Part shown: one piece after another, positions 17,565-26,872 of the stretch | Numbering within the stretch: the stretch's first letter is position 1 | Layout: each line of letters begins with the position of its first letter | Source: Lentzea sp. NBRC 105346 | GTDB lineage: Bacteria; Actinomycetota; Actinomycetes; Mycobacteriales; Pseudonocardiaceae | Assembly: GCF_030269605.1 (NCBI RefSeq) | Contig: NZ_BSTQ01000021.1 | Span: 141,428 to 205,427, forward strand | Length of the DNA: 64,000 nucleotides | Reading direction: 5' to 3' | Program-made: the position numbers and the translations under genes | The notes under the pieces: model-generated | Told to the model about the DNA's origin: nothing | Seen by the model: the letters and a program-made list of their open reading frames with translations, nothing else | Databases searched by the model: none

Positions 17565-18947
17565 ATGGTGTCGACGGAACGCAGGGCGCTACCGGCACTC
17601 GACCCGCTCACCGCGTACCTGGCACTAGCCGAGCGGTTCGGCGAGGACGAGGTCTACCTGCTCGAATCGCCGTCCGGACCGGCCACCGACCGACGCCAGG
17701 CGGTGGTCGGCTTCGGTGTGCTGCTGACCATCTCGGTAACCGGGACCGATGTCAGCATCACCGGCGAACCGGCAGTGGTGTCCGCAGTGCGAAACCGGAT
17801 CTCCGCCGGACTCACCGACCGCCGCCACCTGTGGGAACTGCTGCGCTGCGCGCAGAGCGCGTTCCCCGAGATCGCGGACCTGGGCTTCCTGTCGTTCTTC
17901 GGCTACGACACCGCGCACTACGTAGAGGACCTGCCGCGCACCATCCCGGACTCCTTCGACGCGCCGGACGTGTGCGTGGTGCTGCACCGCGGCCGCATCC
18001 GGATCCCGGTGGACGGCGAAGCCGAACTGATCGTCCACCACAGCGACCTGTGGCCCGACCTGGAGCCTGATGTCGTTGTCGACGCGCTCTCGATCACTCG
18101 CTTCGAGCACGACACGCCCGTCCCGCAGGCTGTATGCCACGACGAGACCGACGAGCCCACCTTCCGCCGCAACGTGCGCAAGGCGTTGGACCACATCGCG
18201 ATCGGCGACATCTACCAGGTGCAGATCGGGCACGAGCTGCGCATCACCAGCCCACTCGCGCCAGCCGAGGTCTACCGCCGGCTACGCGACCGCAACCCGT
18301 CCCCGTACATGTACCTGGCCCGGTTCGCCGGGCACACGGTAATCGGCGCGAGCCCGGAACTGTTCGTGCGCTTCGAGGACGGCGTCGCGACCATGCGACC
18401 GATCGCGGGCACGATCCCGCTGGACGCCGGGCCAGCGGCGGCCGCGCGGCTACGCGCCGACCCGAAGGAGATCGCCGAGCACGTGATGCTGGTCGACCTG
18501 TGCCGCAACGACATCGGCCGGGTCTGCGACCGCGACACACTCGACGTGCCAGACATGCTGGTAGTCGACCGGTACTCGCACGTCGCACATCTGGTGTCGA
18601 CCGTGGTCGGCCGGGTGTCCGATGTGGACGCCTACGAGGTCGTGCGCGCACTCTTCCCGTCCGGCACGATGACCGGCGCACCGAAGATCCGCGCCATGGA
18701 GATCATCGAGTCGATCGAGACCAGCCGTCGCGGCCTCTACGCCGGGGCGTTGGGGCTCATCGACTTCGACGGGACCGTGAACCTCGCATTGTGCATCCGC
18801 AGCCTGACGCACCGGGGCGACACCTACCGCACCAGGGCGTCCGCCGGCGTCGTCGCGGACTCCGATCCGGGCGCCGAGTGGCGCGAGACGCTGGCCAAGA
18901 TGAGTGCCGCCTACTGGGCGGTGACCGGGAAGGAGCTGGTCCCGTGA
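17565..18947 (+). CDS. Anthranilate synthase component I-type chorismate enzyme
   Basis: A 460-aa chorismate-utilising enzyme. The catalytic domain (about 190-455) shows PIAGT at residues 279-283, VDLCRNDIGRV and SGTMTGAPKIRAME. Ala281 in PIAGT is the anthranilate synthase/ADIC pattern; PabB enzymes have Lys (PIKGT) there, so amination at C2 to anthranilate or 2-amino-2-deoxyisochorismate is favoured over p-aminobenzoate. The ATG at 17565 has GGGAGG upstream. It overlaps the glutaminase subunit by GTGA and is probably fed by the cluster's DAHP synthase. Whether pyruvate is eliminated cannot be told. Confidence 0.85.
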   Translation: MVSTERRALPALDPLTAYLALAERFGEDEVYLLESPSGPATDRRQAVVGFGVLLTISVTGTDVSITGEPAVVSAVRNRISAGLTDRRHLWELLRCAQSAFPEIADLGFLSFFGYDTAHYVEDLPRTIPDSFDAPDVCVVLHRGRIRIPVDGEAELIVHHSDLWPDLEPDVVVDALSITRFEHDTPVPQAVCHDETDEPTFRRNVRKALDHIAIGDIYQVQIGHELRITSPLAPAEVYRRLRDRNPSPYMYLARFAGHTVIGASPELFVRFEDGVATMRPIAGTIPLDAGPAAAARLRADPKEIAEHVMLVDLCRNDIGRVCDRDTLDVPDMLVVDRYSHVAHLVSTVVGRVSDVDAYEVVRALFPSGTMTGAPKIRAMEIIESIETSRRGLYAGALGLIDFDGTVNLALCIRSLTHRGDTYRTRASAGVVADSDPGAEWRETLAKMSAAYWAVTGKELVP

Positions 18948-19531
18948 GGACCCTGGTGGTCGACGCCTACGACAGTTTCGTGCACATCATCCGGCAGTAC
19001 CTCGAGACTCTCGACGCCCAGCCGATCGTCATCCGCTCCAACGAGCTGACGCACGCCGACGTGTGCGCGATGAGCCCGGACCTGATCGTCCTCGGCCCCG
19101 GTCCAGGCCACCCGTCAGCGTCCGGGCACGTCGAGCTCGTGCACCGGTTCGCCGACGAGGTCCCGATGCTCGGCGTGTGCCTTGGCCACCAGGCCATCGG
19201 GCTCGCGCATGGCGCCGAGGTCCGGCCCGCCACGCACCTCGTGCACGGCAAGACCAGCCCGGTGCGGCACGACGGGGACGGCGTGTTCCACGGCCTGCCC
19301 AGCCCGTTCGAGGCCACCCGCTACCACTCCCTGATCGTCGTTTCGGAGTCCGTTCCCGACGCTCTCGAGGTGACCGCTCACGCCGAGGACGACGGCTACG
19401 TGATGGGCCTGCGGCACCGCACCCTGCCGCTCGAGTCCGTGCAGTTCCATCCGGAGAGCATCACGACGGACCACGGCCTGCGCCTGTTCGGCAACTTCGT
19501 CAGCACCTGGGCGGCACAACGGATCGCATAA
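18944..19531 (+). CDS. Glutamine amidotransferase subunit (TrpG/PabA type)
   Basis: A 195-aa class I glutaminase subunit. The triad is complete: Cys79 in GVCLGHQ, and His169 and Glu171 in QFHPES. It releases ammonia from glutamine and channels it to the chorismate-binding partner encoded directly upstream; the start GTG (18944) overlaps that gene's stop, which fits a stoichiometric complex. One could call it TrpG-like or PabA-like; the partner's PIAGT motif favours the anthranilate branch. It is the last gene of the four-gene operon, followed by a 162-bp less GC-rich gap. Confidence 0.9.
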   Translation: MRTLVVDAYDSFVHIIRQYLETLDAQPIVIRSNELTHADVCAMSPDLIVLGPGPGHPSASGHVELVHRFADEVPMLGVCLGHQAIGLAHGAEVRPATHLVHGKTSPVRHDGDGVFHGLPSPFEATRYHSLIVVSESVPDALEVTAHAEDDGYVMGLRHRTLPLESVQFHPESITTDHGLRLFGNFVSTWAAQRIA

Positions 19532-19693
19532 CAAAATACAGCCCCGCACCCGGAAAGTTGTATTCAGCGGTCTATACCACAGACCATGGAATAGTCATCT
19601 CAATAGGCCGAACATGTCGCACACTCGACATCGCACCTGATAGCGTCGCCGCCCTCCGAAATCCTTCATCGCAATACCTCCTCCAGGAGAACG

Positions 19694-21787
19694 GTGTCCG
19701 AGGAAAATACATCAGCGACTGATACTGGCCAAAATATGGCCTATTCCCTGCGTGTCGAGAGCGCGAACAGCGGGCAGATCGTCGTCGGCGAGAACAACAT
19801 CGTGATCAACGCCGCGGACGGTTCGTCGATCACATTGCACGAAGGCCGCCCACCTGTCGTCCGGAAACGCACCAGGCCTGTGGCGCGCCCCCTGCCCAGG
19901 CGTGGCCCGAACCTGATCGGCCGTGACGACGAGCTCGACCGGATCGATCGGGCCGTCGCCGAGGGCAGGCCGGTGCGCGTTTCGGGGCCGCCTGGCTGCG
20001 GAAAGTCGGCGTTGTTGCGTCATGTCGCGCTCCGGCGGGCGGCGTCGGGTGAGGACGTGGTGTTCCTTTCCGCGGCGGGACTCGATCCGCGCGACCTGGT
20101 GCAGGAGTTGTTCCAGGCCTGCTATGACGCGGACGACTACCTGCCGGACCCGGATCGGCTGCGGCGACTCATGGGGTCGATCAAAGCCGTTGTGGTAGTC
20201 GACGATTTCGACGGCTCGCCCGAGGATGCCGCCGCACTGTTGGACGCCTGCCCAGCTTGTGACGTGATTGTCGCTTCCCGACGTCCAGGCGCATTCGCGG
20301 GCGGAACCGCGATAGTTCTGGAAGGGCTGAGTCAGGCGGACTCTTCGGCCTTGCTCACGGCGGAACTGGGCCGATCGTTGCTGCCGGACGAGACCGGTCC
20401 CGCGGAGCAACTGTGGCAGACATCCGGGGGCTGTCCGCTCGCATTGGTCCAGGCGGTAGCCGCGCTGAAATCATCCGCAAGGCTCACACTCGACGCCACT
20501 CCGCCGGTGCTGGCGTCCGCCCTGGCTTCCCGCCTTACCGAACCTGCTCGGCGCACGTTGTCCCTGTTGGCGGCACTGACGGATGTCGAGGTTCCGGACG
20601 CCTGCCTGATCGCGTTGGCAGCAGGGGATTCCGCACTCGCGGAACTCCGCGACGCCCGGCTGCTCGCATCCGGCCCGGTCGGCCACCGCGTGGCGGGCGA
20701 CCTGGCCGTGCTCGTCGCCGAGCAGGTCGCCGCGAGGCCGAACCCGGAGACACTCGCCGCCGAGCTCGTCACGTGGATGCGTGGTCGTGCGACCTTGCGG
20801 GACATCGCCGATGCCGGCCCCGTCATCCTGCAGGTGCTCCGCCTGTGTACAGCACAGGAACAGCACGCCGCCGTCGTGACACTGGCCCGTATCACCGCGC
20901 CGGTTCTGCAGCGCACCTTGCGTTGGGGCGGCTGGCGTGAGGTGCTGGCGCTCGGTCGCACATCCTCGCAACGGATCGGCTCCGCGGCCGATGAGGCGTA
21001 CTTCGCACAGGAAGACACGATTCGCCGGAAAGCCCTGGGCGTGGGGCTGGCCACGGGAGCGGCGATCGGCGGCGCGTACTCGGCCGCGACCAGCGGCGCG
21101 ACGACCACGGGTTCAAGGACGAACGGCCCCGCGGACACCATGAGATCAGGGCCCACCGCACCAGCCGTCGTGGGCACCGCCGCCGCGGCGATCACGGTCG
21201 CCGCGATTGTCGGCGCCGTCGCGCTGGCAGGCGAATCAGGCCCCCGCAGCACCGAAACCGTCGCGCGGGCCACCACCGTTCCGACTACGACGAGGCCGAT
21301 TCCGACGCCGCCCACGTCGGTTCGCGTGATCGCGGGACCGACGACCACACCGCCTCCCGTATTCGATCAGCAGCCGACGAACGAACCTACGATCGGCACA
21401 CCGGGCTGCGCCGGCGGCGGTGCCCCGGAACCGCTCGAGTTCGAGACCGTTCCGGTCGGCCGGACGAGCGTGGTGCCATGGACGTTCACTCTCGGCACCT
21501 GCTGGCCACCGGAGGGCGCGAACACGGCGGCGATGCGGATCGAGGGGCAAGGCTTCACCTTCACGCGGAACCCGGCGACGTGCCCGAGCCCGCTTCCCCG
21601 CTTCGGCTCGTGCGATGTGGACATCACGTTCCGGCCGGTCGCGGGAAGAACGGACTACACCGCATTGCTTTTCGTGCCCGAGATGGGCGCTCCGAACAAG
21701 GGCGCCGAGCAGCCACTCCACGGCCAGGCGGCGACGTCCCCGAGCTCCAAACCGCAGAACACCACATCGGGCACACCCACCTCGTGA
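19694..21787 (+). CDS. NLR-like (NB-ARC STAND) ATPase, membrane-anchored
   Basis: A 697-aa signalling ATPase. The N-terminus carries SGQIVVGENNIVI (26-38), a motif also present in the next gene product. The NTPase follows, with Walker A SGPPGCGKS (97-105), Walker B VVVVDDFD (166-173) and the NB-ARC-like SGGCPLAL (244-251), then a helical region with no clear WD40 or LRR repeats. One membrane helix (about 490-512), a Thr/Pro-rich linker and a Cys-containing beta-sandwich of the choice-of-anchor kind (about 565-680) finish it. The topology suggests an outside sensor and an inside ATPase. It starts at GTG 19694 after CCAGGAGA. The specific role is unknown. Confidence 0.75.
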   Translation: MSEENTSATDTGQNMAYSLRVESANSGQIVVGENNIVINAADGSSITLHEGRPPVVRKRTRPVARPLPRRGPNLIGRDDELDRIDRAVAEGRPVRVSGPPGCGKSALLRHVALRRAASGEDVVFLSAAGLDPRDLVQELFQACYDADDYLPDPDRLRRLMGSIKAVVVVDDFDGSPEDAAALLDACPACDVIVASRRPGAFAGGTAIVLEGLSQADSSALLTAELGRSLLPDETGPAEQLWQTSGGCPLALVQAVAALKSSARLTLDATPPVLASALASRLTEPARRTLSLLAALTDVEVPDACLIALAAGDSALAELRDARLLASGPVGHRVAGDLAVLVAEQVAARPNPETLAAELVTWMRGRATLRDIADAGPVILQVLRLCTAQEQHAAVVTLARITAPVLQRTLRWGGWREVLALGRTSSQRIGSAADEAYFAQEDTIRRKALGVGLATGAAIGGAYSAATSGATTTGSRTNGPADTMRSGPTAPAVVGTAAAAITVAAIVGAVALAGESGPRSTETVARATTVPTTTRPIPTPPTSVRVIAGPTTTPPPVFDQQPTNEPTIGTPGCAGGGAPEPLEFETVPVGRTSVVPWTFTLGTCWPPEGANTAAMRIEGQGFTFTRNPATCPSPLPRFGSCDVDITFRPVAGRTDYTALLFVPEMGAPNKGAEQPLHGQAATSPSSKPQNTTSGTPTS

Positions 21788-21801
21788 ATCGGAGGAGACC
21801 C

Positions 21802-22032
21802 ATGAAGCACGACAACCGTCTCGACATCCACATCGACGGCGACGTCAGCGGACAGATCATCGCGGGCGACAACAACACCGTCATCCGTGGGAGCGGCACC
21901 GCTCGCGAACGATCTGACAGCCACAACTCGGCCACGGGCTCCACCACCGGCCACAGCATGCAGGCCGGAACGATCAGCGGGGACGTCCACTTCCACCAGG
22001 CCGCCGATGACGCGGCCGGGCAGGATTCATGA
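21802..22032 (+). CDS. Small amyloid-motif-like partner protein
   Basis: A 76-aa hydrophilic protein with two short glycine/beta-type motifs: DGDVSGQIIAGDNNTVI (12-28) and MQAGTISGDVHFH (53-65), joined by a Ser/Thr/Asn-rich linker. The first matches the N-terminal motif of the adjacent NLR-like protein. The second resembles actinobacterial NLR-associated amyloid signalling sequences, which form beta-structured homotypic assemblies. RBS GGAGGAG precedes ATG 21802, and its stop overlaps the next start (ATGA). Inferred role: templated signalling between the NLR and an effector. A plain disordered adaptor is the alternative. Confidence 0.65.
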   Translation: MKHDNRLDIHIDGDVSGQIIAGDNNTVIRGSGTARERSDSHNSATGSTTGHSMQAGTISGDVHFHQAADDAAGQDS

Positions 22033-23909
22033 GCGGTTCCATGGGACGACTTCCGCTTGCGATGCACCGTGCGATCCTCATCGTGGACGTCGAAGGGTTC
22101 AGCGATCGGCGCAGGACGCACTCGCATCAGATGGCCGTACGAGATGGCATGTACCGGGTGTTGCGTGAGGCGTTCTCCCGTTCGCGGATTCCCTGGGACG
22201 ACTGCTACCGAGAGGATCGCGGCGACGGCGTGCTGATCCTGGTCCCCCCAGAGGTGCCCAAGAGCCTGCTGACCGGGCCCTTGCCCGGTGCGATCGTGGC
22301 GGGCCTGCGCAGGCACAACGCGGTGAGCTGCCCCGAGGCGCGGATGAGGCTTCGCCTGGCCGTGCACGCGGGCGAGGTTCTCCAGGACGACACCGGCGTG
22401 GTGGGCTCGGCCGTCATCCACGCCTTTCGCCTGAGTGATGTGCGGGCGTTGAAATCCGCGCTCGCCGGCTCGCCGGGAGTGCTCGCGGTCGTGGTGTCGG
22501 ACTGGATCTACCACGAGGTCGTGCGGCACAACCCGGCGATCATGCCGGACGACTACCGGGAGATCCAGGTCGCGGAAAAAGAAGCACGGGCGACAGCATG
22601 GATCCACATTCCCGATCACCCGGCCGGCCGGCCCGACGTGATTCGTCCGGGACGCGGCCTGCAGACACTGCCGCCGTCGGTGTGGGCGTCGGCGGAGGTT
22701 CGGGAAGCGGCCTGCCTCGGTGTCGTCGGCTCGATTGTCGCGACCGCACGCCGGGCACACGGCCTCACCCAGGCCCGGCTCGGCGCGATGGCAGGTCTTT
22801 CGAAACACGCGATCGGCCGCCTCGAGGCTCACGGCGGCCGCGTGCACGACATACGTGTCCTGCGCACGCTTCAGCGAGTACTCGGCATCCCTGCCCACCT
22901 GCTCGGTCTCACGGACCAGGCCGTGCTGGTCCGTCCCCAGGCCGCACAACAACTGTTGGGCGAAGTTCCCAGCGCACACGCGTCCGTCGCGGTCGATGGC
23001 CACGCGCTGCTCTCGCTGTTGTCGATCGACCCGACGACCACCCATCACCTCCTCGTCCTGCGCCGCGTGGTCAACGACGCGGACAACTACGGCCGCCCCG
23101 CGGCGCTCAAGCCCACGGTTCGTGAACTCTGCGAGTTCACCGACCGGCTTCGGCGGTCGGCATCGGGAGAGTTCCGGCGACAACTGCTCGCGGTCGGTGC
23201 GGTGTACGCGGAGTTCTACGGCTGGCTCCACGAACAGACGCACGACCTGCGTGAAGCGACGTACTGGACCACGCAGGCGCTGCAGCAGGCACAGGCGGCC
23301 GACGATCCGGATGCGATCGCGTACGCAACTGTGCGCATGGCCGAACTCGCCGCGTTGGAAGAGGACAACGATCGCGTGATGGGGCTCTTGCGGGCCGCGA
23401 AGCAGACCAGCGGGGTGAGTCCCGTGGTGCGGGCCATGCTGCTGCGGCAGGAGGCGTCCGCGCTGTCCCGTGCTGGTGACCGGTCCTGTATGAACACCCT
23501 CGACGAAGCGAAGAAGCTGGTCGGGAATCGGCAGATGAGCAACGCGGACGAGTACGAGATCGGATACTGCTTCACCGAGCGGCACCTCGACGTGCAGCGG
23601 GGCGCTTGCCTGCTCCGGCTGGGCGAGCTGGACGAGGCGATCATCCACTACGAGCACCTTCGCTGGGGCAACGTCTGTCAGTGGGAACGAGGCGTGCACA
23701 CCGCGAAGCTCGCCGTCGCCCATGCCTTCGCCGGCGACCTCGAGCAAACCGTCCTCATCGCGTCCGAAGCGTTGGAGCTGGCACGCAGCACCGGATCCAC
23801 AGTGATCACCAGGGAGCTGCGGGCACTCGCCCCCTGGATCACCGACCCGAAAATCGCCGAAGTCGCCGAGAACGCGAATGTGCTGCACGCGAATCAGGCG
23901 CGCACCTGA
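22029..23909 (+). CDS. Nucleotide-cyclase-like domain fused to XRE HTH and TPRs
   Basis: A 626-aa protein with three parts. Residues 10-190 resemble a class III nucleotide cyclase homology domain: LIVDVEGFS with a possible metal Asp20, and REDRGDGVLILVP. Residues about 235-300 are an XRE-type helix-turn-helix (LTQARLGAMAGLSKHAIGRLE). Residues about 360-615 are helical, TPR-like repeats. It is co-translated with the amyloid-motif protein. Some cyclase-catalytic positions cannot be confirmed by eye, so it may bind rather than make nucleotides. It could be the transcriptional effector or regulator of the NLR system. It is convergent with a P450 gene (3-bp gap). Confidence 0.7.
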   Translation: MSGSMGRLPLAMHRAILIVDVEGFSDRRRTHSHQMAVRDGMYRVLREAFSRSRIPWDDCYREDRGDGVLILVPPEVPKSLLTGPLPGAIVAGLRRHNAVSCPEARMRLRLAVHAGEVLQDDTGVVGSAVIHAFRLSDVRALKSALAGSPGVLAVVVSDWIYHEVVRHNPAIMPDDYREIQVAEKEARATAWIHIPDHPAGRPDVIRPGRGLQTLPPSVWASAEVREAACLGVVGSIVATARRAHGLTQARLGAMAGLSKHAIGRLEAHGGRVHDIRVLRTLQRVLGIPAHLLGLTDQAVLVRPQAAQQLLGEVPSAHASVAVDGHALLSLLSIDPTTTHHLLVLRRVVNDADNYGRPAALKPTVRELCEFTDRLRRSASGEFRRQLLAVGAVYAEFYGWLHEQTHDLREATYWTTQALQQAQAADDPDAIAYATVRMAELAALEEDNDRVMGLLRAAKQTSGVSPVVRAMLLRQEASALSRAGDRSCMNTLDEAKKLVGNRQMSNADEYEIGYCFTERHLDVQRGACLLRLGELDEAIIHYEHLRWGNVCQWERGVHTAKLAVAHAFAGDLEQTVLIASEALELARSTGSTVITRELRALAPWITDPKIAEVAENANVLHANQART

Positions 23910-23912
23910 CCG

Positions 23913-25109
23913 TCACACCACCCGCACGGGCATGTGCTTGGTTCCTAGCATGAAGTTCGACCGCAGCCGCTCGATCGGGCCATCCAACTCGAACCGGATG
24001 CCACGCTCACGAAGCAGGTCGAACAGGATGGTGACCTCCTGACGCGCCACGGTCTGCCCGATGCACCGGTGGTTGCCCACACCGAACGCGATGTGGTGGT
24101 TCGGCGTGCGCGTCACGTCGAACCTATCCGCGCGATCGAACACCTCCTCATCCCGATTCGCCGACGCGTTCCACAACGTGAGCTTGGAACCCGCCGCGAT
24201 CGGCACGCCGCGGATGACCACGTCACGGGTCGCGGTCCGCTGCACGTAGGCGTTGGTCGAAGTCCACCGCAGAATCTCATCCACAGCGGTGGGCAGCACC
24301 TCAGGAGAGGCGTAGAACCGATCAGCCTCACCAGGGAACTCGGCAAACGCCGCCACCCCAGCACAGGCGGTATACGGCGTAGTCTCGTTTCCACCAACGA
24401 CAACGTTGAGGCAGTTGTACAGAATCTGAGCGTCACTCATCGGATACCCGTTGATGCACGAGTTGAGCAACATGGTGACCAGGTCGTGCCCAGGCCGATC
24501 CTTACGCGAGTCGGCAAGCTCAGCGAGGAAGTCGAAGATCTCCACCTGCGCGGTCACCAACGCGAGGTCACCGTCGTTGTACTCGCCATCCTCGGACCCA
24601 ATCATGTTGCGGGTCAAGGCGAGCAGATAGTGAGCGTCCTCAGCGGACAACCCGAACATCGCCGCGAGCACACCGGCAGGCAGCTCCGGCGCCACGTCAA
24701 CGGCAAAATCGCCACCACCATCGGCCACGATCCGCGAAAGCGCCCGGTCGGCATACAACCGCACACTCTCACCGATCAACGCGAGCATCGAGTTGGCGAA
24801 CCCCTGCTTGACCTGCTGGCGCAACAACCGGTGCTCAGGTGGATCAGCACAGATCAGCATCTGCCCGGTAGCACTGTCCTGCGCGCTACCGAACGAGCCG
24901 CCCATGACAGTGCCCTGCTCGGAACTGAAGGTACCGGGATCGACGTACACATCGTGGATGTCGGCGTACCTGGTCAACGACCAGAACCCGCCGTCCGGCG
25001 AAGGGTTCCAGTGCACCGGCTCATTGGCACGAAGGTATGCCCACACCGCATGCGGGTCGCCGTGCACGAACAGGTCGGTGTCAGTGAGATCGACGAGACC
25101 GGCGGTCAC
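23913..25109 (-). CDS. Cytochrome P450 of the A-PCP module (left arm)
   Basis: A 398-aa bacterial class I P450. The haem loop is FGVGNHRCIG (343-352, ligand Cys350), the I-helix VVGGNETTPY keeps the acid/Thr pair, and EILRW supplies the K-helix Glu-Arg. The start overlaps the stop of the A-PCP gene (ATGA), as in P450s that hydroxylate an aminoacyl group held on a dedicated carrier protein (NovI/NovH and NikQ/NikP1 families). Beta-hydroxylation of the PCP-bound amino acid is therefore the favoured role. No ferredoxin gene is nearby. Confidence 0.85.
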   Translation of the reverse strand: MTAGLVDLTDTDLFVHGDPHAVWAYLRANEPVHWNPSPDGGFWSLTRYADIHDVYVDPGTFSSEQGTVMGGSFGSAQDSATGQMLICADPPEHRLLRQQVKQGFANSMLALIGESVRLYADRALSRIVADGGGDFAVDVAPELPAGVLAAMFGLSAEDAHYLLALTRNMIGSEDGEYNDGDLALVTAQVEIFDFLAELADSRKDRPGHDLVTMLLNSCINGYPMSDAQILYNCLNVVVGGNETTPYTACAGVAAFAEFPGEADRFYASPEVLPTAVDEILRWTSTNAYVQRTATRDVVIRGVPIAAGSKLTLWNASANRDEEVFDRADRFDVTRTPNHHIAFGVGNHRCIGQTVARQEVTILFDLLRERGIRFELDGPIERLRSNFMLGTKHMPVRVV

Positions 25110-26872
25110 GAGATCAGCACCTCCTCACGGGTGCGGTCGACGAGCGCGGCGAGTTCTGAGAGCTCGCTCGACTCGAACACCGCGCGCGGCTTGAGGGTTA
25201 CGCCGAGTTCCTTGCGCACCAACGAACGGACGCGCACGGCCAGCAGTGAGTGGCCGCCCAGCACGAAGAAGTCGTCGTGCACGCCGACGTGCTCGACGGT
25301 CAGCAGGCGCTCCCACAGGTCGGCCAGGTACTGCTCGGTCTCGGTGCGCGGGGCCACGTAGTCGGGACGTTGCCGCATGCGGCTGGACGCGGTGTGCCCG
25401 AGGTCCTCCCAGTCGCGCTTGCCGTGTGCGTCGGTGGGCATCGCTGGCAGCACGATGAACTCGCTCGGCACCAGGAAATCCGCCACCCGCTGTGAAAGGT
25501 CGGCGCGCAGTTCTCGCAGCGACAACGTATCCACGGCGGGCACGAGGAAGGCGACGAGTCGCTTGTCCCCCGGCTCGCCCACCGCGATGACCGCGGCCTC
25601 GCGGACGTCCGAGTTGGCGCAGATGGCGCGTTCGACCTCGCCGGGCTCGACCCGGTAGCCGCGGATCTTGACTTGCGTGTCGACGCGGCCCAGGTACTCC
25701 AGCACGCCGTCGCCGCGGTCGCGCACCCGGTCGCCCGTGCGGTACATCGCACCGCCGTCGGCGGCGAACGGGTCCGGTACGAACTTGTCCGCGGTCAGTT
25801 CCGGGCGGTTCAGGTAGCCGCGGCTCACACCCGCGCCGCCGACGTACAGCTCGCCCGGCGAGCCGACCGGGACCTGCTTGAAGTCCTCGTCCAGCACATA
25901 CAGGTGGTAGCCGGCGAAAGCGGATCCGATCGGCACGCTCTCGGCGTCGTCGGGAACGGACTTCACCTCGTACGCGGTGCACGCTGTGGTCGTCTCGGCC
26001 GGGCCGTAGAGGTTGAACAGGCGTCCGGAGAACTTGCTCGCCAGCAGGTCACGGCACGACGACGGGAGCAGCACGTCGCCGCCGGAGTGCAGGATTCGCA
26101 AGGGGGCGAAGGAATCCCGGTCGACCTTGACCGCGTGGTTGATCGCGATCGCGGGCGCCAGCATCACGGTGATCTTGCGGCGCTTCAGCTCGCGCTGCAA
26201 ATCGGACTCCAGCAGCTCGGGGATCGACGGCAGCACGACGAGCTCGGCGCCCGCGGCGAGCGTGCACCAGATCTCGAAGTTGGCCGGGTCGAACGAGATG
26301 CTGGCGACCTGCGCGGTGCGGTCGTCCGGAGACATCTCGGGCAGCGCGGGGTTCAGCGTGAACGCGACCAGCTGGCGGTGCTCCAGCACGATCGCCTTCG
26401 GCTGCCCCGTCGAGCCGGACGTGTAGAGCACGCACGCGGCGTCGGACGGGCTCGGCGACGGCAGCGAACCACCCGTGGCCGGTTCGTCGCGGTAGTGCAG
26501 GACCTCGACGTCCGGCAGGTCCGCGGCCAGGTCCGGGTGGGTGATCACCAGGCGCACGCGGCCCTCGGTGATCATGTAGTCGCGCCGGCCGTCGGCGTAG
26601 CGCGTGTCGATCGGCAGGTACGCGGCACCGGCTTTCAGCACGCCGAGCACGGCCACCACGACGTCCACGCCGCGTCGCAGGTGCACCGCGACCCGGTCCT
26701 CCCGGCCGACACCGAGCGCGACCAGCCGGTGGGCCAGCCGGTCGGACCGGGCGTCCAGCTCGGAATAGGACAGCCGCTGGTCGTCGTCGCTGACCGCGGC
26801 GGCCTCGGGGTGGTGCCGCACGCTGTGCGCGAACAGTTCCACGAGCGTCTTGCTGCTCACGATTTCCCTCAT
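25106..26872 (-). CDS. Stand-alone NRPS A-PCP didomain
   Basis: A 588-aa protein. The A domain (about 5-490) has TSGSTG (151-156), LYGPAETT, YRTGDRVRDRG and the C-terminal lysine in AHGKRDW. The PCP carries LGGHS with phosphopantetheine site Ser542. By manual alignment to the GrsA A domain the pocket begins Asp (235), Pro (236), Phe (239), Leu (278), so an alpha-amino acid is bound but I cannot name it. It is co-translated with a TE-like protein upstream and a P450 downstream, as in beta-hydroxyamino-acid modules, and an MbtH partner opens the operon. Confidence 0.88.
   Translation of the reverse strand: MREIVSSKTLVELFAHSVRHHPEAAAVSDDDQRLSYSELDARSDRLAHRLVALGVGREDRVAVHLRRGVDVVVAVLGVLKAGAAYLPIDTRYADGRRDYMITEGRVRLVITHPDLAADLPDVEVLHYRDEPATGGSLPSPSPSDAACVLYTSGSTGQPKAIVLEHRQLVAFTLNPALPEMSPDDRTAQVASISFDPANFEIWCTLAAGAELVVLPSIPELLESDLQRELKRRKITVMLAPAIAINHAVKVDRDSFAPLRILHSGGDVLLPSSCRDLLASKFSGRLFNLYGPAETTTACTAYEVKSVPDDAESVPIGSAFAGYHLYVLDEDFKQVPVGSPGELYVGGAGVSRGYLNRPELTADKFVPDPFAADGGAMYRTGDRVRDRGDGVLEYLGRVDTQVKIRGYRVEPGEVERAICANSDVREAAVIAVGEPGDKRLVAFLVPAVDTLSLRELRADLSQRVADFLVPSEFIVLPAMPTDAHGKRDWEDLGHTASSRMRQRPDYVAPRTETEQYLADLWERLLTVEHVGVHDDFFVLGGHSLLAVRVRSLVRKELGVTLKPRAVFESSELSELAALVDRTREEVLIS

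Noticed and set aside
17565..19531. p-Aminobenzoate synthase (PabA/PabB) reading
   Set aside because: Component I has PIAGT rather than PIKGT, so the anthranilate/ADIC type is better supported; the amidotransferase alone does not discriminate.
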